This document shows, piece after piece, positions 7,039 through 14,541 of a stretch of 23,616 nucleotides of DNA. A program made the translations under genes and the position numbers. The stretch lies in the NCBI GenBank assembly GCA_902784045.1, contig CACZTE010000038.1, forward strand, positions 1 through 23,616, read 5' to 3'. This stretch comes from an uncultured Eubacterium sp. (GTDB lineage Bacteria > Bacillota > Clostridia > Eubacteriales > Eubacteriaceae). Below the pieces are notes generated by a model, which saw only the letters and a list, made by a program, of their open reading frames with translations, searched no databases and was not told the origin of the DNA. Each line of letters begins with the position of its first letter. Position 1 is the first letter of the stretch.

Positions 7039-7804
7039 TCATACCTTTGTGATTTTAGCCTATGGAAAATCACCCTATTTGGAAATGTGTGTCTGCTCTT
7101 TGATGAGACAAACCCTTGGCGGCAGCCATCTGCTTATTTCAACCTCCACTGATAACAGTCATATTCGAGATATCGCTTATCGCTACGGGATTCCGGTTTT
7201 TGTTCATGACGGTCATGGCCTTGGCAGCGATTGGAATGATGGCATGGCCTGTGCCGAAACGGATTATGTGACCCTCGTTCATCAGGACGACATCTATATG
7301 AAGTATTACCTCGACGCGGTGATGGCAGCTTTTTTAAATCATCCTAAAGGGATCATTGCCTTTACAGATTACGCAGAGATTAGAGATGGCCGTTTTGTGC
7401 CAACAGGTGTCCATATCAAAATTAAACAAGCAATGTTGAAGGCTGTTGACGTGGCGCCTTACAACGAGACATTGCGCCGGCGAGTGTTGTCGTTCGGCAA
7501 TCCCATTTGTTGTCCGTCGGTGACGTACAACCGTGAGTTGATCGGCAACATTGAGTTTGATGAAACCTGGGAAACCAATATCGATTGGGCTATGTGGGAG
7601 CGCATTTCAACTATGGATGGCGCTTTCCTTCATATTCCCGAAAAGCTGGTGGGACATCGAATTCATGAAGATTCGACAACCACTGCAGTTATCGACGGTG
7701 GAAGCCGAGGCAGAGAAGATCTGGAAATGCTTAAACGTTTTTGGCCGAAATCCGCGGCGGACTTTCTCTATCGTTTTTACGCTTTAGGAGAAAAAACGAA
7801 TTAA
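7031..7804 (+). CDS. GT2 family glycosyltransferase (Rgp-like)
   Basis: A 257-residue GT-A transferase. Motifs are TFVILAYGKSPYLEMCVCSL near the N-terminus, GLGSDWNDGM (63-72), LVHQDDIY (82-89, the DXD-type metal site written as QDD), NPICCPSVTYNR (157-168) and GHRIHEDSTTT (208-218). The latter motifs recall the streptococcal rhamnan GT2 group. Three ATGs occur at 7022, 7025 and 7031; AAAAAGGAG ends at 7021, so only 7031 has a sensible 9-nt spacing. It is the last gene of the polysaccharide unit, and a terminator follows about 160 nt downstream. The C-terminus GEKTN abuts an A6 run, and a second frame stays open for 36 codons past it (see findings). The substrate is unknown. Confidence 0.85.
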   Translation: MLNHTFVILAYGKSPYLEMCVCSLMRQTLGGSHLLISTSTDNSHIRDIAYRYGIPVFVHDGHGLGSDWNDGMACAETDYVTLVHQDDIYMKYYLDAVMAAFLNHPKGIIAFTDYAEIRDGRFVPTGVHIKIKQAMLKAVDVAPYNETLRRRVLSFGNPICCPSVTYNRELIGNIEFDETWETNIDWAMWERISTMDGAFLHIPEKLVGHRIHEDSTTTAVIDGGSRGREDLEMLKRFWPKSAADFLYRFYALGEKTN

Positions 7805-7966
7805 CGATTTTTCATTGTTGGATTTAGACATTGATCCTTTTATCGCTGAAACAATTAAAATGATGATAAATGGGCTTTTGATAAGTAAAAAGGTCTTGAA
7901 ATTTATTGCTTAATGTAATGATTAGTTCAAAATAAAGTACTGTGAAAAAATAATCTTCAAAAACAG

Positions 7967-7999
7967 CTGCTGTTTCAAAGTAGAACAGCAGTTTTTTTT
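7967..7999 (+). terminator. Rho-independent terminator of the polysaccharide operon
   Basis: CTGCTGTT (7967-7974) pairs perfectly with AACAGCAG (7984-7991) around a 9-nt loop, and eight T residues follow (7992-7999). It lies about 160 nt after the last GT2 stop codon. Confidence 0.9.
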
Positions 8000-8020
8000 A
8001 TTGAAAAGCATTGTTAAATG

Positions 8021-8054
8021 AAAAAAGAGAAACCCGGGAGAACGGATTTCTCTT
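8021..8054 (-). terminator. Rho-independent terminator of guaB
   Basis: On the minus strand, a 10-bp stem is formed by 8053-8044 with 8035-8026 (AGAGAAATCC with GGGTTTCTCT, one G-U pair) around an 8-nt loop. It is followed by a run of T residues (complement of A8021-8026). It lies about 60 nt past the guaB stop. Confidence 0.85.
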
Positions 8055-8114
8055 GAATATAACTTTGAATTGGGAATAAAAGTTTAGAAAAAAATCGTAG
8101 ACCTTAAATTCAAT

Positions 8115-9614
8115 TTACATTGGGCTGTCTTTTAAAACAACGTCATGGGCCGAGCCTTCCTGAATACTGGTGGCGGAAACCAATGTGAGCTTGGCTTTTT
8201 CCTGGAATTCGGGGATGGACAAAGAACCGCAGTTGCACATGGTTGAGCGTACTTTGGCTAAAGTTGACGCTACGTTGTCGTGCAGACTGCCGGCATAGGG
8301 CACATAGGAGTCGACGCCTTCTTCAAAGGATAGTTTTTTATCGCCGCCCATGTCATAGCGCTGCCAATTACGGGCACGGCTACTGCCTTCGCCCCAATAT
8401 TCTTTCATGTAGTTACCATTGATGCGGATGATGTTGGTCGGGCTTTCATCAAAACGGGAGAAATAACGACCGAGCATGACAAAATCCGCGCCCATGGCGA
8501 GAGCCAGGGTAATGTGGTGGTCGTAAACAATGCCGCCATCGGAGCAAATGGGAATATAGATTCCGGTTTCTTTAAAATATTTATCCCGTTCATCAGCAAC
8601 TTCGATAACCGCCGAAGCCTGACCGCGGCCAATACCTTTTTGTTCGCGGGTGATACAAATGGAACCGCCGCCAATTCCGATTTTAACAAAATCGGCGCCC
8701 GCTTCCGCGAGGAAGCGGAAACCATCGCGATCAACAACATTTCCTGCACCGACTTTCACATCGTCGCCGTAGTGGTCGCGAATCCACTCGATGGTTAGTT
8801 TTTGCCATTCGCTAAAACCTTCGGAAGAATCGATACAGAGGATATCCGCTCCGGCATCGACAAGGGCGGGCACACGTTCAGCGTAGTCCCGGGTATTAAT
8901 TCCCGCACCCACGACATAGCGTTTGTGTTGATCGAGCAACTCAAGGGGATTTTCTTTATGTGCAGCGTAGTCTTTTCTGAAAACAAAATAGGCCAGCGTG
9001 CCGTCGTTATTGATAATGGGAAGGGTGTTGAGTTTGTGTTCCCAGATAATATTATTGGCTTCTTTGAGGGAGGTGCCGATGGGCGCAAGGACGACTTTAT
9101 CTTTGGGTGTCATGAATTCACTGACTTTGGTTTTGGGATCCATGCGGCTTACGCGGTAATCACGGCTGGTGACGATGCCGAGAAATTGTCCGTTGGCCGT
9201 GCCGTCGCTGGTGACGGCAACAGTTGAGTGGCCGGTGCGATTTTTGAGATCGAGCACATCCTGTATGGTGTTATCAGGAGAAACATTGGAATCCGAAGGG
9301 ACAAATCCGGCTTTATACGCTTTGACGCGGGCGATCATTTCCGCTTCGTCGGCAACGGATTGTGAACCGTAAATAAAGGAGATGCCGCCTTCCGTTGCCA
9401 GGGCAATAGCCATTTTTTCGCCGGAGACCGACTGCATAATTGCGGAAGTCATCGGAATATTCATGGAGAGGGGAGACTCTTCTTCGCCTTTTCTGAATTT
9501 GCATACCGGTGTTTTGAGATTAACATTGCCGGGAATACATTCTGCGGAAGAATAACCGGGAATAAGCAAATATTCATTAAAAGTGCGGGACGGTTCTGTT
9601 AAAAAAGTGGCCAT
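8115..9614 (-). CDS. guaB: Inosine-5'-monophosphate dehydrogenase, Tritrichomonas-type
   Basis: It oxidises IMP to XMP with NAD+, the committed step of guanine nucleotide synthesis, in the cytosol. The 499-residue protein has the (beta/alpha)8 barrel interrupted by two CBS motifs (about 115-153 and 183-215). Seen directly are SAIMQSVSGEKMAIALA (57-73), DSSEGFSEWQ (262-271), GAGNVVD (289-295) and the active-site loop KIGIGGGSICITREQKGIGR with catalytic Cys320. Also present are CSDGGI (357-362), MLGRYFSRFDESP (380-392), the flap Arg419-Tyr420 in RNWQRYDMGG, and YVPYAG (437-442). Common bacterial GuaB has GIGPGSICTTR at the loop; the GGGSICITREQKGIGRGQ version and the flap match, from memory, the T. 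foetus enzyme (Cys319, Arg418-Tyr419). The ribosome binding site AAGGAGG lies just upstream. It is transcribed alone, from its own promoter, with a terminator behind it. Confidence 0.97.
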   Translation of the reverse strand: MATFLTEPSRTFNEYLLIPGYSSAECIPGNVNLKTPVCKFRKGEEESPLSMNIPMTSAIMQSVSGEKMAIALATEGGISFIYGSQSVADEAEMIARVKAYKAGFVPSDSNVSPDNTIQDVLDLKNRTGHSTVAVTSDGTANGQFLGIVTSRDYRVSRMDPKTKVSEFMTPKDKVVLAPIGTSLKEANNIIWEHKLNTLPIINNDGTLAYFVFRKDYAAHKENPLELLDQHKRYVVGAGINTRDYAERVPALVDAGADILCIDSSEGFSEWQKLTIEWIRDHYGDDVKVGAGNVVDRDGFRFLAEAGADFVKIGIGGGSICITREQKGIGRGQASAVIEVADERDKYFKETGIYIPICSDGGIVYDHHITLALAMGADFVMLGRYFSRFDESPTNIIRINGNYMKEYWGEGSSRARNWQRYDMGGDKKLSFEEGVDSYVPYAGSLHDNVASTLAKVRSTMCNCGSLSIPEFQEKAKLTLVSATSIQEGSAHDVVLKDSPM

Positions 9615-9691
9615 ATTTCCTCCTTGCTCTGTAACTTTTAAAATAACCGTGTTAGCGGCAGTTGCAATTGATATAAATGGTAATTTGATTA

Positions 9692-9720
9692 AGCATATTT
9701 TTTTTTTGAGGAAGTGTCAA
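9692..9720 (-). promoter_or_regulatory. guaB sigma-A promoter
   Basis: On the minus strand a perfect TTGACA (9720-9715), a 17-nt spacer (9714-9698, containing an A tract) and TATGCT (9697-9692, 4/6) form a strong vegetative promoter. Transcription would start near 9685, giving a leader of about 70 nt that ends in AAGGAGG before the guaB ATG. I see no purine riboswitch signature in this leader. Confidence 0.82.
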
Positions 9721-9788
9721 GAGGATTCCTTTTGTTGGATTGAAATGGACATAATGATTAATGTGAATCAATGTTATTTGAGCGAAAT

Positions 9789-9803
9789 CTTAAAGCCTTT
9801 AAG
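9789..9803. repeat. Perfect 15-bp palindrome between the guaB and mraZ promoters
   Basis: CTTAAAG (9789-9795), centre C, CTTTAAG (9797-9803). It lies about 70 bp upstream of the guaB -35 and about 95 bp upstream of the mraZ -10, so it could be an operator for either. No known regulator motif is recognised. Confidence 0.4.
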
Positions 9804-9873
9804 CAAAAAAATCCCGAGTTATTGCTGTTTTGAGATAGATATTCGGTGAATTATAAAAAAAAACAGTCAATGT

Positions 9874-9902
9874 CCCACAAAAGTGGGGAAATGTGGTATA
9901 AT
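9874..9902 (+). promoter_or_regulatory. mraZ (dcw) promoter, extended -10
   Basis: TATAAT (9897-9902) is preceded by TG one base upstream (TGGTATAAT), an extended -10. The -35 position at 17-nt spacing (CCCACA, 9874-9879) is poor, as is common with extended -10 promoters. CCCAC (9874-9878) and GTGGG (9883-9887) form an inverted repeat here. The start would be near 9909, giving a leader of roughly 28 nt before mraZ. This is the principal promoter of the first dcw unit. Confidence 0.78.
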
Positions 9903-9928
9903 GTGGGTGATTTTAAATTATAATGGGT
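9884..9928 (+). promoter_or_regulatory. MraZ operator: TGGGN boxes at 10-nt intervals
   Basis: TGGGG (9884-9888), TGGTA (9894-9898) and TGGGT (9904-9908) are each separated by exactly 5 nt, the arrangement of known MraZ boxes (TGGGN direct repeats with 5-nt spacers). The middle one is degenerate and overlaps the -10. A further TGGGT (9924-9928) is in the same 10-nt register with one position skipped, just before the mraZ start. MraZ bound here would block RNA polymerase, so autoregulation is inferred. Confidence 0.75.
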
Positions 9929-9936
9929 AAATAACA

Positions 9937-10362
9937 ATGAATTTTGTATTTGGTGAATATGAATATCGACTTGACAGTAAAGGCCGTGTGGTCATTCCGC
10001 CTAAATTCAGAGATTTTTTAGGTAATGATCCCGTAATCACAAAGGGTCTTGACGGCTGTCTTTTTGTATTTGCGCGTGAGGAGTGGCAAAGCTTTGAACA
10101 AAAACTCAGCGCTTTGCCGGTGGCCGATGCCAAAGCCCGCGCCTTTACCCGTTTCTTTTTTGCCGGCGCTCAAGAGGTTTCTCCCGATAAGCAGGGACGC
10201 ATCAGTCTCCCGACGGGTCTCAGACATTTCGCCGGCCTCACAAAGAACGTCATTGTTGTCGGCGTTTCCGACCGCATCGAAATCTGGGATCTGGACAGTT
10301 GGCGCGCATATAACGATGATACCACAGATATAGCCGATAAAATGGCAGAATTGGGAATATAA
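9937..10362 (+). CDS. mraZ: Transcriptional regulator MraZ
   Basis: An AbrB-fold DNA-binding protein that forms ring oligomers and represses its own dcw promoter. The 141 residues contain the two tandem SpoVT/AbrB-like half domains with the hallmark DxxGR motifs, DSKGRVVIP (13-21) and DKQGRISLP (84-92). Length and N-terminus (FGEYEYRLDSKGR) are typical. It is the first gene of the cluster and lies directly behind a promoter carrying TGGGN repeats that fit MraZ binding. The region before ATG has only GGGT as ribosome binding site, and this coincides with the fourth box. rsmH starts one base after the stop. Confidence 0.97.
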   Translation: MNFVFGEYEYRLDSKGRVVIPPKFRDFLGNDPVITKGLDGCLFVFAREEWQSFEQKLSALPVADAKARAFTRFFFAGAQEVSPDKQGRISLPTGLRHFAGLTKNVIVVGVSDRIEIWDLDSWRAYNDDTTDIADKMAELGI

Positions 10363-10363
10363 C

Positions 10364-11320
10364 ATGGATGATTTCAAGCATCAATCCGTGTTGTTAAAGG
10401 AATCTGTCGACGCGCTTCAGATTAGGCCTGACGGTATTTATGTGGACTGCACGATGGGCGGCGGCGGGCATTCCGAAGCGATATGTAGACAATTAGGTCC
10501 CAGTGGTGTGTTGGTGGGAATTGATCAAGACGATTACGCCCAAGCAAAAGCGCAGGTGCGTCTTTCGTCTTTTGCGTGCCGAAAATATTTCGTCAGAGAT
10601 AATTTTAAAAACATAAAAACACTTTTATCGGATTTAAATATTGACGGCGTTAACGGTATTTTATTTGATCTCGGCGTTTCGTCGTTTCAATATGATATCC
10701 CCGAACGCGGTTTTTCCTATCATCACAACGGCCCTTTGGATATGCGTATGGACAACCGGAAGACGAATACGGCGGCCGACATTGTTGCCGGCGCCGATCG
10801 AAATGAACTCATACGAATTCTTCGGGATTACGGGGAAGAAAAGCTGGCGACGCGAATCGCCGATGCTATTATCGCCCGCAGATCGATAAAGCCTATTACC
10901 GAAACGGCGGAACTGGCAGCGGTGGTATCGGAAGCTTATCCCGAAAAACTCAAACGAAAAAAACATCCCGCGGGAAAGACATTTCAGGCATTGCGTATTG
11001 CGGTTAACGGTGAACTCGATATTTTATCTGAGACCATGAAAAACGCCATCGATGTCCTTGCGCCGGGCGGACGGCTCTGTGTGATTACGTTTCATTCTTT
11101 GGAGGATCGCATGATTAAGCAGGTGTTTAATACGGCGGCAGACCCCTGCGTTTGTCCCAAATCTTTTCCCGTGTGTATGTGCGGGAAAAAGCCGTCTGTG
11201 ATCAAAATCACGCGAAAACCTATTATACCGTCTCAATCGGAAACGGAAAATAATCGCCGGGCGAGAAGCGCCAAGCTTCGCGTTGTTGAAAAAATCGTCG
11301 ATCTACATAACCAGTCATAA
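10364..11320 (+). CDS. rsmH: 16S rRNA (cytosine1402-N4)-methyltransferase RsmH
   Basis: It methylates N4 of C1402 in the decoding centre of 16S rRNA using S-adenosylmethionine (cytosol; formerly MraW). The 318-residue length is normal. Visible are HQSVLLKESVDAL (6-18), the SAM-binding YVDCTMGGGGHSEAI (26-40), LFDLGVSSFQYD, RGFSYHHNGPLDMRMD, KKHPAGKTFQALRIAVN, FHSLEDRMIKQ and the C-terminal RRARSAKLRV. Between the last two is a Cys-rich strip (CVCPKSFPVCMCGKKP), common in Firmicute RsmH. It follows mraZ by one nucleotide; its ribosome binding site is only a weak TTGGGA inside mraZ, so coupling is likely. An 8-codon-equivalent gap leads to ftsL, with AAGGAG right at the rsmH stop. Confidence 0.97.
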   Translation: MDDFKHQSVLLKESVDALQIRPDGIYVDCTMGGGGHSEAICRQLGPSGVLVGIDQDDYAQAKAQVRLSSFACRKYFVRDNFKNIKTLLSDLNIDGVNGILFDLGVSSFQYDIPERGFSYHHNGPLDMRMDNRKTNTAADIVAGADRNELIRILRDYGEEKLATRIADAIIARRSIKPITETAELAAVVSEAYPEKLKRKKHPAGKTFQALRIAVNGELDILSETMKNAIDVLAPGGRLCVITFHSLEDRMIKQVFNTAADPCVCPKSFPVCMCGKKPSVIKITRKPIIPSQSETENNRRARSAKLRVVEKIVDLHNQS

Positions 11321-11330
11321 GGAGAAAAAT

Positions 11331-11768
11331 ATGCCAAGTCAAAGCACCTCGGCTCAGATATATAAAATGAATACCGGCACCGCTACAGCAGGAAGAGTAC
11401 GAACTAAAGGACGCAGATCCCGCAACGGAAAAACAAAATCGAAACGGGTTGTACAGCATGTTTCACAAATTAATAAACGGATAGTGTTTGTTATTGCCGC
11501 GTTTTTTCTGTTTGTTTTTGTAATTCTGGCACAAAACTTTATTATTGCGAGAAATGATCAAAGTATTTTAGCGTTGCGCGACGAATTAAAGACAGTTACG
11601 GAAGCCAACGATTCCAAAAATGGGAAAATCCTAAAAATGCAAGACTTAAGCGAGTTGGAAAAAAAGGCCCAATCATACGGCATGGTTAAGCCCGGTCCCG
11701 ATCAATATGTATATGTTGTCGTTGATAATCCGGCGGATACATCAAATGCGGAGGCCGGCAGTCAATAA
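11331..11768 (+). CDS. ftsL: Cell division protein FtsL-like
   Basis: A small bitopic septal protein of the FtsL/DivIC type, which forms a complex with DivIB/FtsQ and activates FtsW-PBP. The 145 residues comprise a basic cytoplasmic arm (1-48, rich in Lys, Arg, Ser, Thr), one membrane helix (about 49-68, IVFVIAAFFLFVFVILA) and an extracytoplasmic coiled coil (about 75-110, LRDELKTVTEANDSKN). A short tail with LEKKAQSYGMVKP resembles the conserved end of the family. ATG 11331 is chosen because AAGGAG (11320-11325) precedes it; an upstream in-frame TTG would run into rsmH. Identification rests on position between rsmH and the PBP plus topology, because FtsL sequences diverge strongly. Confidence 0.88.
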   Translation: MPSQSTSAQIYKMNTGTATAGRVRTKGRRSRNGKTKSKRVVQHVSQINKRIVFVIAAFFLFVFVILAQNFIIARNDQSILALRDELKTVTEANDSKNGKILKMQDLSELEKKAQSYGMVKPGPDQYVYVVVDNPADTSNAEAGSQ

Positions 11769-11798
11769 TCTGGATTCTATCGCAAACGGTTTGAACGG

Positions 11799-14504
11799 AT
11801 GGAAAAAAAACAATCATCACAAAAAAAGACGGCCGCGTCTTCCTCCAAGAAGACCCGCGGCCGAAAATCATTAAACGTCAAGGGCCAGAACTCAAATCGA
11901 AAAAACTCATCAAAAAATCTTTCCGGCAAAAGCGGAGCAAAATCTTCCCGTCGAAAAAATCCGGGACAAAACAAGGCATCAGCGACTGCGTCTCACAATA
12001 CCCGTGGAAAGAATCAAAATAGCGGTCAAAAGGCAAAACAGAAAAACCGTTCGAATACGGCTTCAACATCAAAAAACACAGGTACAAAGCAACGTCGGCA
12101 AATACTGCCTCTAAAATGGGCGGGAGCTGCCCGTGAAGTATCAATCAAGCGTTTTTTGATGATTGCTGTAGCGGTATTTGTTTTGTTAATATACGTCACG
12201 GCAAGACTATTGTATCTTGAAGTGATAGATAAATCAGATTTATACGCGGCTCAGGTTGACCAGGCAATCGTTGAAAGCCCGATCCAGGCTGAGCGGGGCA
12301 ATATTTACGACCGCAATATGAACCTTTTGGCTCAGAGTGCGACGGCTCAAAACATTAAAGTCATCCCATATAATGTGAAGGATGCCGAAAAACTGGCGAA
12401 GACTTTATCATCCAAATTATCTTTGGATTACAATACCGTATACGCCAAGGTGACAACCATTGAAGATAACATTGTTGAAGTGACCGGCAACGTCAGCGAA
12501 GATCAATATAAAGCCTTGGAAAAAACGGTTAAAAAAGGCATCAAATATGATAATGGTATGCTTTACGTCATTCCAAAGGATATCAAAGACCCGAAAACAA
12601 CGGCAGGCGCCATATGCGCCGTCATTGACAAAGCGGAATACGATGACGTGTATAGTAAATGTACGCAGAAAAAAGGCAGTCCGATATCCATTATGGGTCA
12701 AGTGGATAACGATTTGGCTAAAAGTATCCTGAACAGCCAAACCACCACTGATGAAAACGGTAATGTTGAGAGTACCAACGGCCTTGTTTTGGAAGAAAGT
12801 CATAAGCGTTATTATACCAACGGCAATTTTGCGTCTTATGTGCTCGGTTTTACCAACGACAACAATGACGGTGTTACCGGTGTGGAAAGCACCTATAACA
12901 ATTGGCTCGGCGGTGAAGATGGCACAGCGTATTATATTAAAGACGCCAACCAAAAGGATATTCCGTCCCTAACCCGCACGGTTAAAGAACCTGTCAAAGG
13001 CAAAGATTTAGTGCTGACCATTGACAGTAATATCCAGATGATTACGGAAAATGCCCTCAAGGAGACGATTAATAAATGGCATGCCAAAAGCGGAACGGCG
13101 ATTGTCATGGACGCGAAAAACGGCGAAATTCTGGCTATGGCTACCGCGCCTGATTTTAATCTAAACAATCCTTACAGCGTTCCGGCGGAATTTATCGCGA
13201 CGCATAAAGAAGATATGACGGGGAAAAATGACGATGAAAAACAAAGCGAAATGTGGAAAAATCCCGCCGTTCAGTTTGTATACGAACCGGGATCCACATT
13301 TAAAGCCATCACATCCTCCGCAACTCTAGAAGAGGGCGTCGTCAGACCCGATACCCATGTCGTGTGTAACGGTTCAATGGTTGTTGATGATGTTCCCGTA
13401 GCATGCACCGATGTCCATGGTGATACAACCGTCGCCGCGGCCATCGAGCATTCCTGCAACCCCGGGCTTATTCAAATGATTCAAAAACTTCCCTATGAGG
13501 TGTTTTATCGTTATGCTTATGATTTCGGCTTTGGTCACGGCACCGGCATTGAACTGGGCGGGGAGGAAGCAGGTCTGTTAAATCTTCCGTTGAATGCCGA
13601 CGGTTCTTTCAATATGTTTGATTATTCTCAACGTTCTTTCGGACAAGGGATGGCAACAACGCCGATTCAGCTGTTGACAGGACTCAACGCTGTTGTCAAC
13701 AACGGAAATTATGTAACGCCTACTTTAATCAGCGATAAAAACAAAGATATTGAATCCAACCGCGTGACAAAATCGCCTAAAAAAATCATCTCCGACGAAA
13801 CCTCCACGGAAATGCGAAACATCATGCAGCGCGTTGTCACCGGTAATCCCAATCTTGCTCCCGACGCCGAAGGCTACAGCATTGGCGGTAAAACCGGTAC
13901 TGCCGAAAAGTTTATCAACGGCAGATATTCCGCAACCAAATATGTCACCTCATTTTTCGGCTACGCGCCGGTTGAAGATCCACGCTACACCATCGTCGTT
14001 GTAATTGATGAAGCGGATTCCTCAGCTTTCGGCTCGACCAGCGCCGCGCCGCCGGCCATTGAAATCCTAAAACAAACCATGGATTATAAGAGCACGGCGG
14101 GGAAAAGCGCGACAGTTTTTGAAAGTGATGCCGTTACCGTTCCTGATTTGGTTGGTCAAAACGTGGCTTTTGCCAAACAAATATTGGATGAAAAGAAGAT
14201 TCCGTATCGAATTGAAGGTTCGGAAAATAACGCGAAGGTGTTAAGCCAAAGCATTCCCGCTAATACGGTTTACGATAAAAAAAGCGAAATGGTTCTCACC
14301 GTTGCCTCCGAAGAGGTGCAGAAAAACGGCAAAGTGACTGTTCCCGATTTAACCGGGAAAAATATCCAGGAAGCCAACGAATTATTAAAAGGACTCGGCC
14401 TTAATCTTAAGGTAACAGGTAGCGGCTTTGCCAAAAGTCAAAAGCCCGCTGCGGGCACAGAAGTCCAAACCGGCACCGACGTTACAGTGACTTTTGCAAA
14501 TTAG
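11799..14504 (+). CDS. Septal class B penicillin-binding protein with PASTA domains (FtsI/PBP2B/SpoVD-like)
   Basis: A transpeptidase that cross-links septal peptidoglycan outside the membrane and partners FtsW. In order, the 901 residues are: a very basic low-complexity cytoplasmic tail (1-115), a membrane helix (about 117-137), the PBP dimerisation domain starting with AERGNIYDRN (164-173), and the transpeptidase domain. That domain carries all three active-site motifs: Ser499-Thr-Phe-Lys502, Ser552-Cys-Asn554 and Lys698-Thr-Gly700. Two C-terminal PASTA domains follow (about 778-837 and 846-901, each opening with VTVPDL). The family is normally about 650-750 residues; the extra length is mainly the N-tail. 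PASTA domains are typical of PBP2x and SpoVD; as no sporulation genes are near, a vegetative division role is preferred. The start has only a weak ACGG upstream. Next to it murE is missing. Confidence 0.94.
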   Translation: MEKKQSSQKKTAASSSKKTRGRKSLNVKGQNSNRKNSSKNLSGKSGAKSSRRKNPGQNKASATASHNTRGKNQNSGQKAKQKNRSNTASTSKNTGTKQRRQILPLKWAGAAREVSIKRFLMIAVAVFVLLIYVTARLLYLEVIDKSDLYAAQVDQAIVESPIQAERGNIYDRNMNLLAQSATAQNIKVIPYNVKDAEKLAKTLSSKLSLDYNTVYAKVTTIEDNIVEVTGNVSEDQYKALEKTVKKGIKYDNGMLYVIPKDIKDPKTTAGAICAVIDKAEYDDVYSKCTQKKGSPISIMGQVDNDLAKSILNSQTTTDENGNVESTNGLVLEESHKRYYTNGNFASYVLGFTNDNNDGVTGVESTYNNWLGGEDGTAYYIKDANQKDIPSLTRTVKEPVKGKDLVLTIDSNIQMITENALKETINKWHAKSGTAIVMDAKNGEILAMATAPDFNLNNPYSVPAEFIATHKEDMTGKNDDEKQSEMWKNPAVQFVYEPGSTFKAITSSATLEEGVVRPDTHVVCNGSMVVDDVPVACTDVHGDTTVAAAIEHSCNPGLIQMIQKLPYEVFYRYAYDFGFGHGTGIELGGEEAGLLNLPLNADGSFNMFDYSQRSFGQGMATTPIQLLTGLNAVVNNGNYVTPTLISDKNKDIESNRVTKSPKKIISDETSTEMRNIMQRVVTGNPNLAPDAEGYSIGGKTGTAEKFINGRYSATKYVTSFFGYAPVEDPRYTIVVVIDEADSSAFGSTSAAPPAIEILKQTMDYKSTAGKSATVFESDAVTVPDLVGQNVAFAKQILDEKKIPYRIEGSENNAKVLSQSIPANTVYDKKSEMVLTVASEEVQKNGKVTVPDLTGKNIQEANELLKGLGLNLKVTGSGFAKSQKPAAGTEVQTGTDVTVTFAN

Positions 14505-14513
14505 CTAAGTGGC

Positions 14514-14541
14514 GTGACTTTTTTAAACAAAGTGATATAAT
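14514..14541 (+). promoter_or_regulatory. Promoter for murF-mraY-murD
   Basis: In the 186-bp gap after the PBP gene, GTGACT (14514-14519, 4/6) and a perfect TATAAT (14536-14541) are 16 nt apart. Transcription near 14548 gives a leader of about 140 nt before murF. The leader is AT-rich with a small TTGAT/ATCAA hairpin (14626-14639). An open frame starting at ATG 14596 in it overlaps murF and is rejected. Confidence 0.65.

Larger units (their letters stand above)
7805..8114. other. Convergent intergenic region between polysaccharide operon and guaB
   Basis: About 310 bp, AT-rich, without a convincing gene. It holds one intrinsic terminator for each strand (7967-7999 plus, 8021-8054 minus). A short open stretch with no ATG near its start runs in a different frame from the GT2 gene to a TAA at 7911-7913; I do not call it as a gene. 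No promoter-like pair stands out. Confidence 0.7.
9615..9936. other. Divergent guaB-mraZ intergenic region
   Basis: About 320 bp between divergent genes. It contains the guaB ribosome binding site and promoter (minus strand) and the mraZ promoter with its MraZ box array. It also has a perfect 7-1-7 palindrome CTTAAAG-C-CTTTAAG (9789-9803) and an interrupted inverted repeat TGATT-N6-AATCA (9755-9770). A 34-codon open frame (9745-9849, plus) has no convincing ribosome binding site and is not called. Confidence 0.7.

Noticed and set aside
7805..7913. Short protein-like stretch after the last GT2 as a separate gene
   Set aside because: It has no ATG near its start and no ribosome binding site; kept only as a low-interest frameshift observation.
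9745..9849. 34-codon open frame with ATG in the guaB-mraZ gap
   Set aside because: There is no usable ribosome binding site or promoter, and the region is better explained by the divergent promoters and palindromes.
9919..9924. Second TATAAT just before mraZ as a -10 element
   Set aside because: It has no -35 at a suitable distance and would place the start almost on the mraZ ATG; the upstream extended -10 with MraZ boxes is better.
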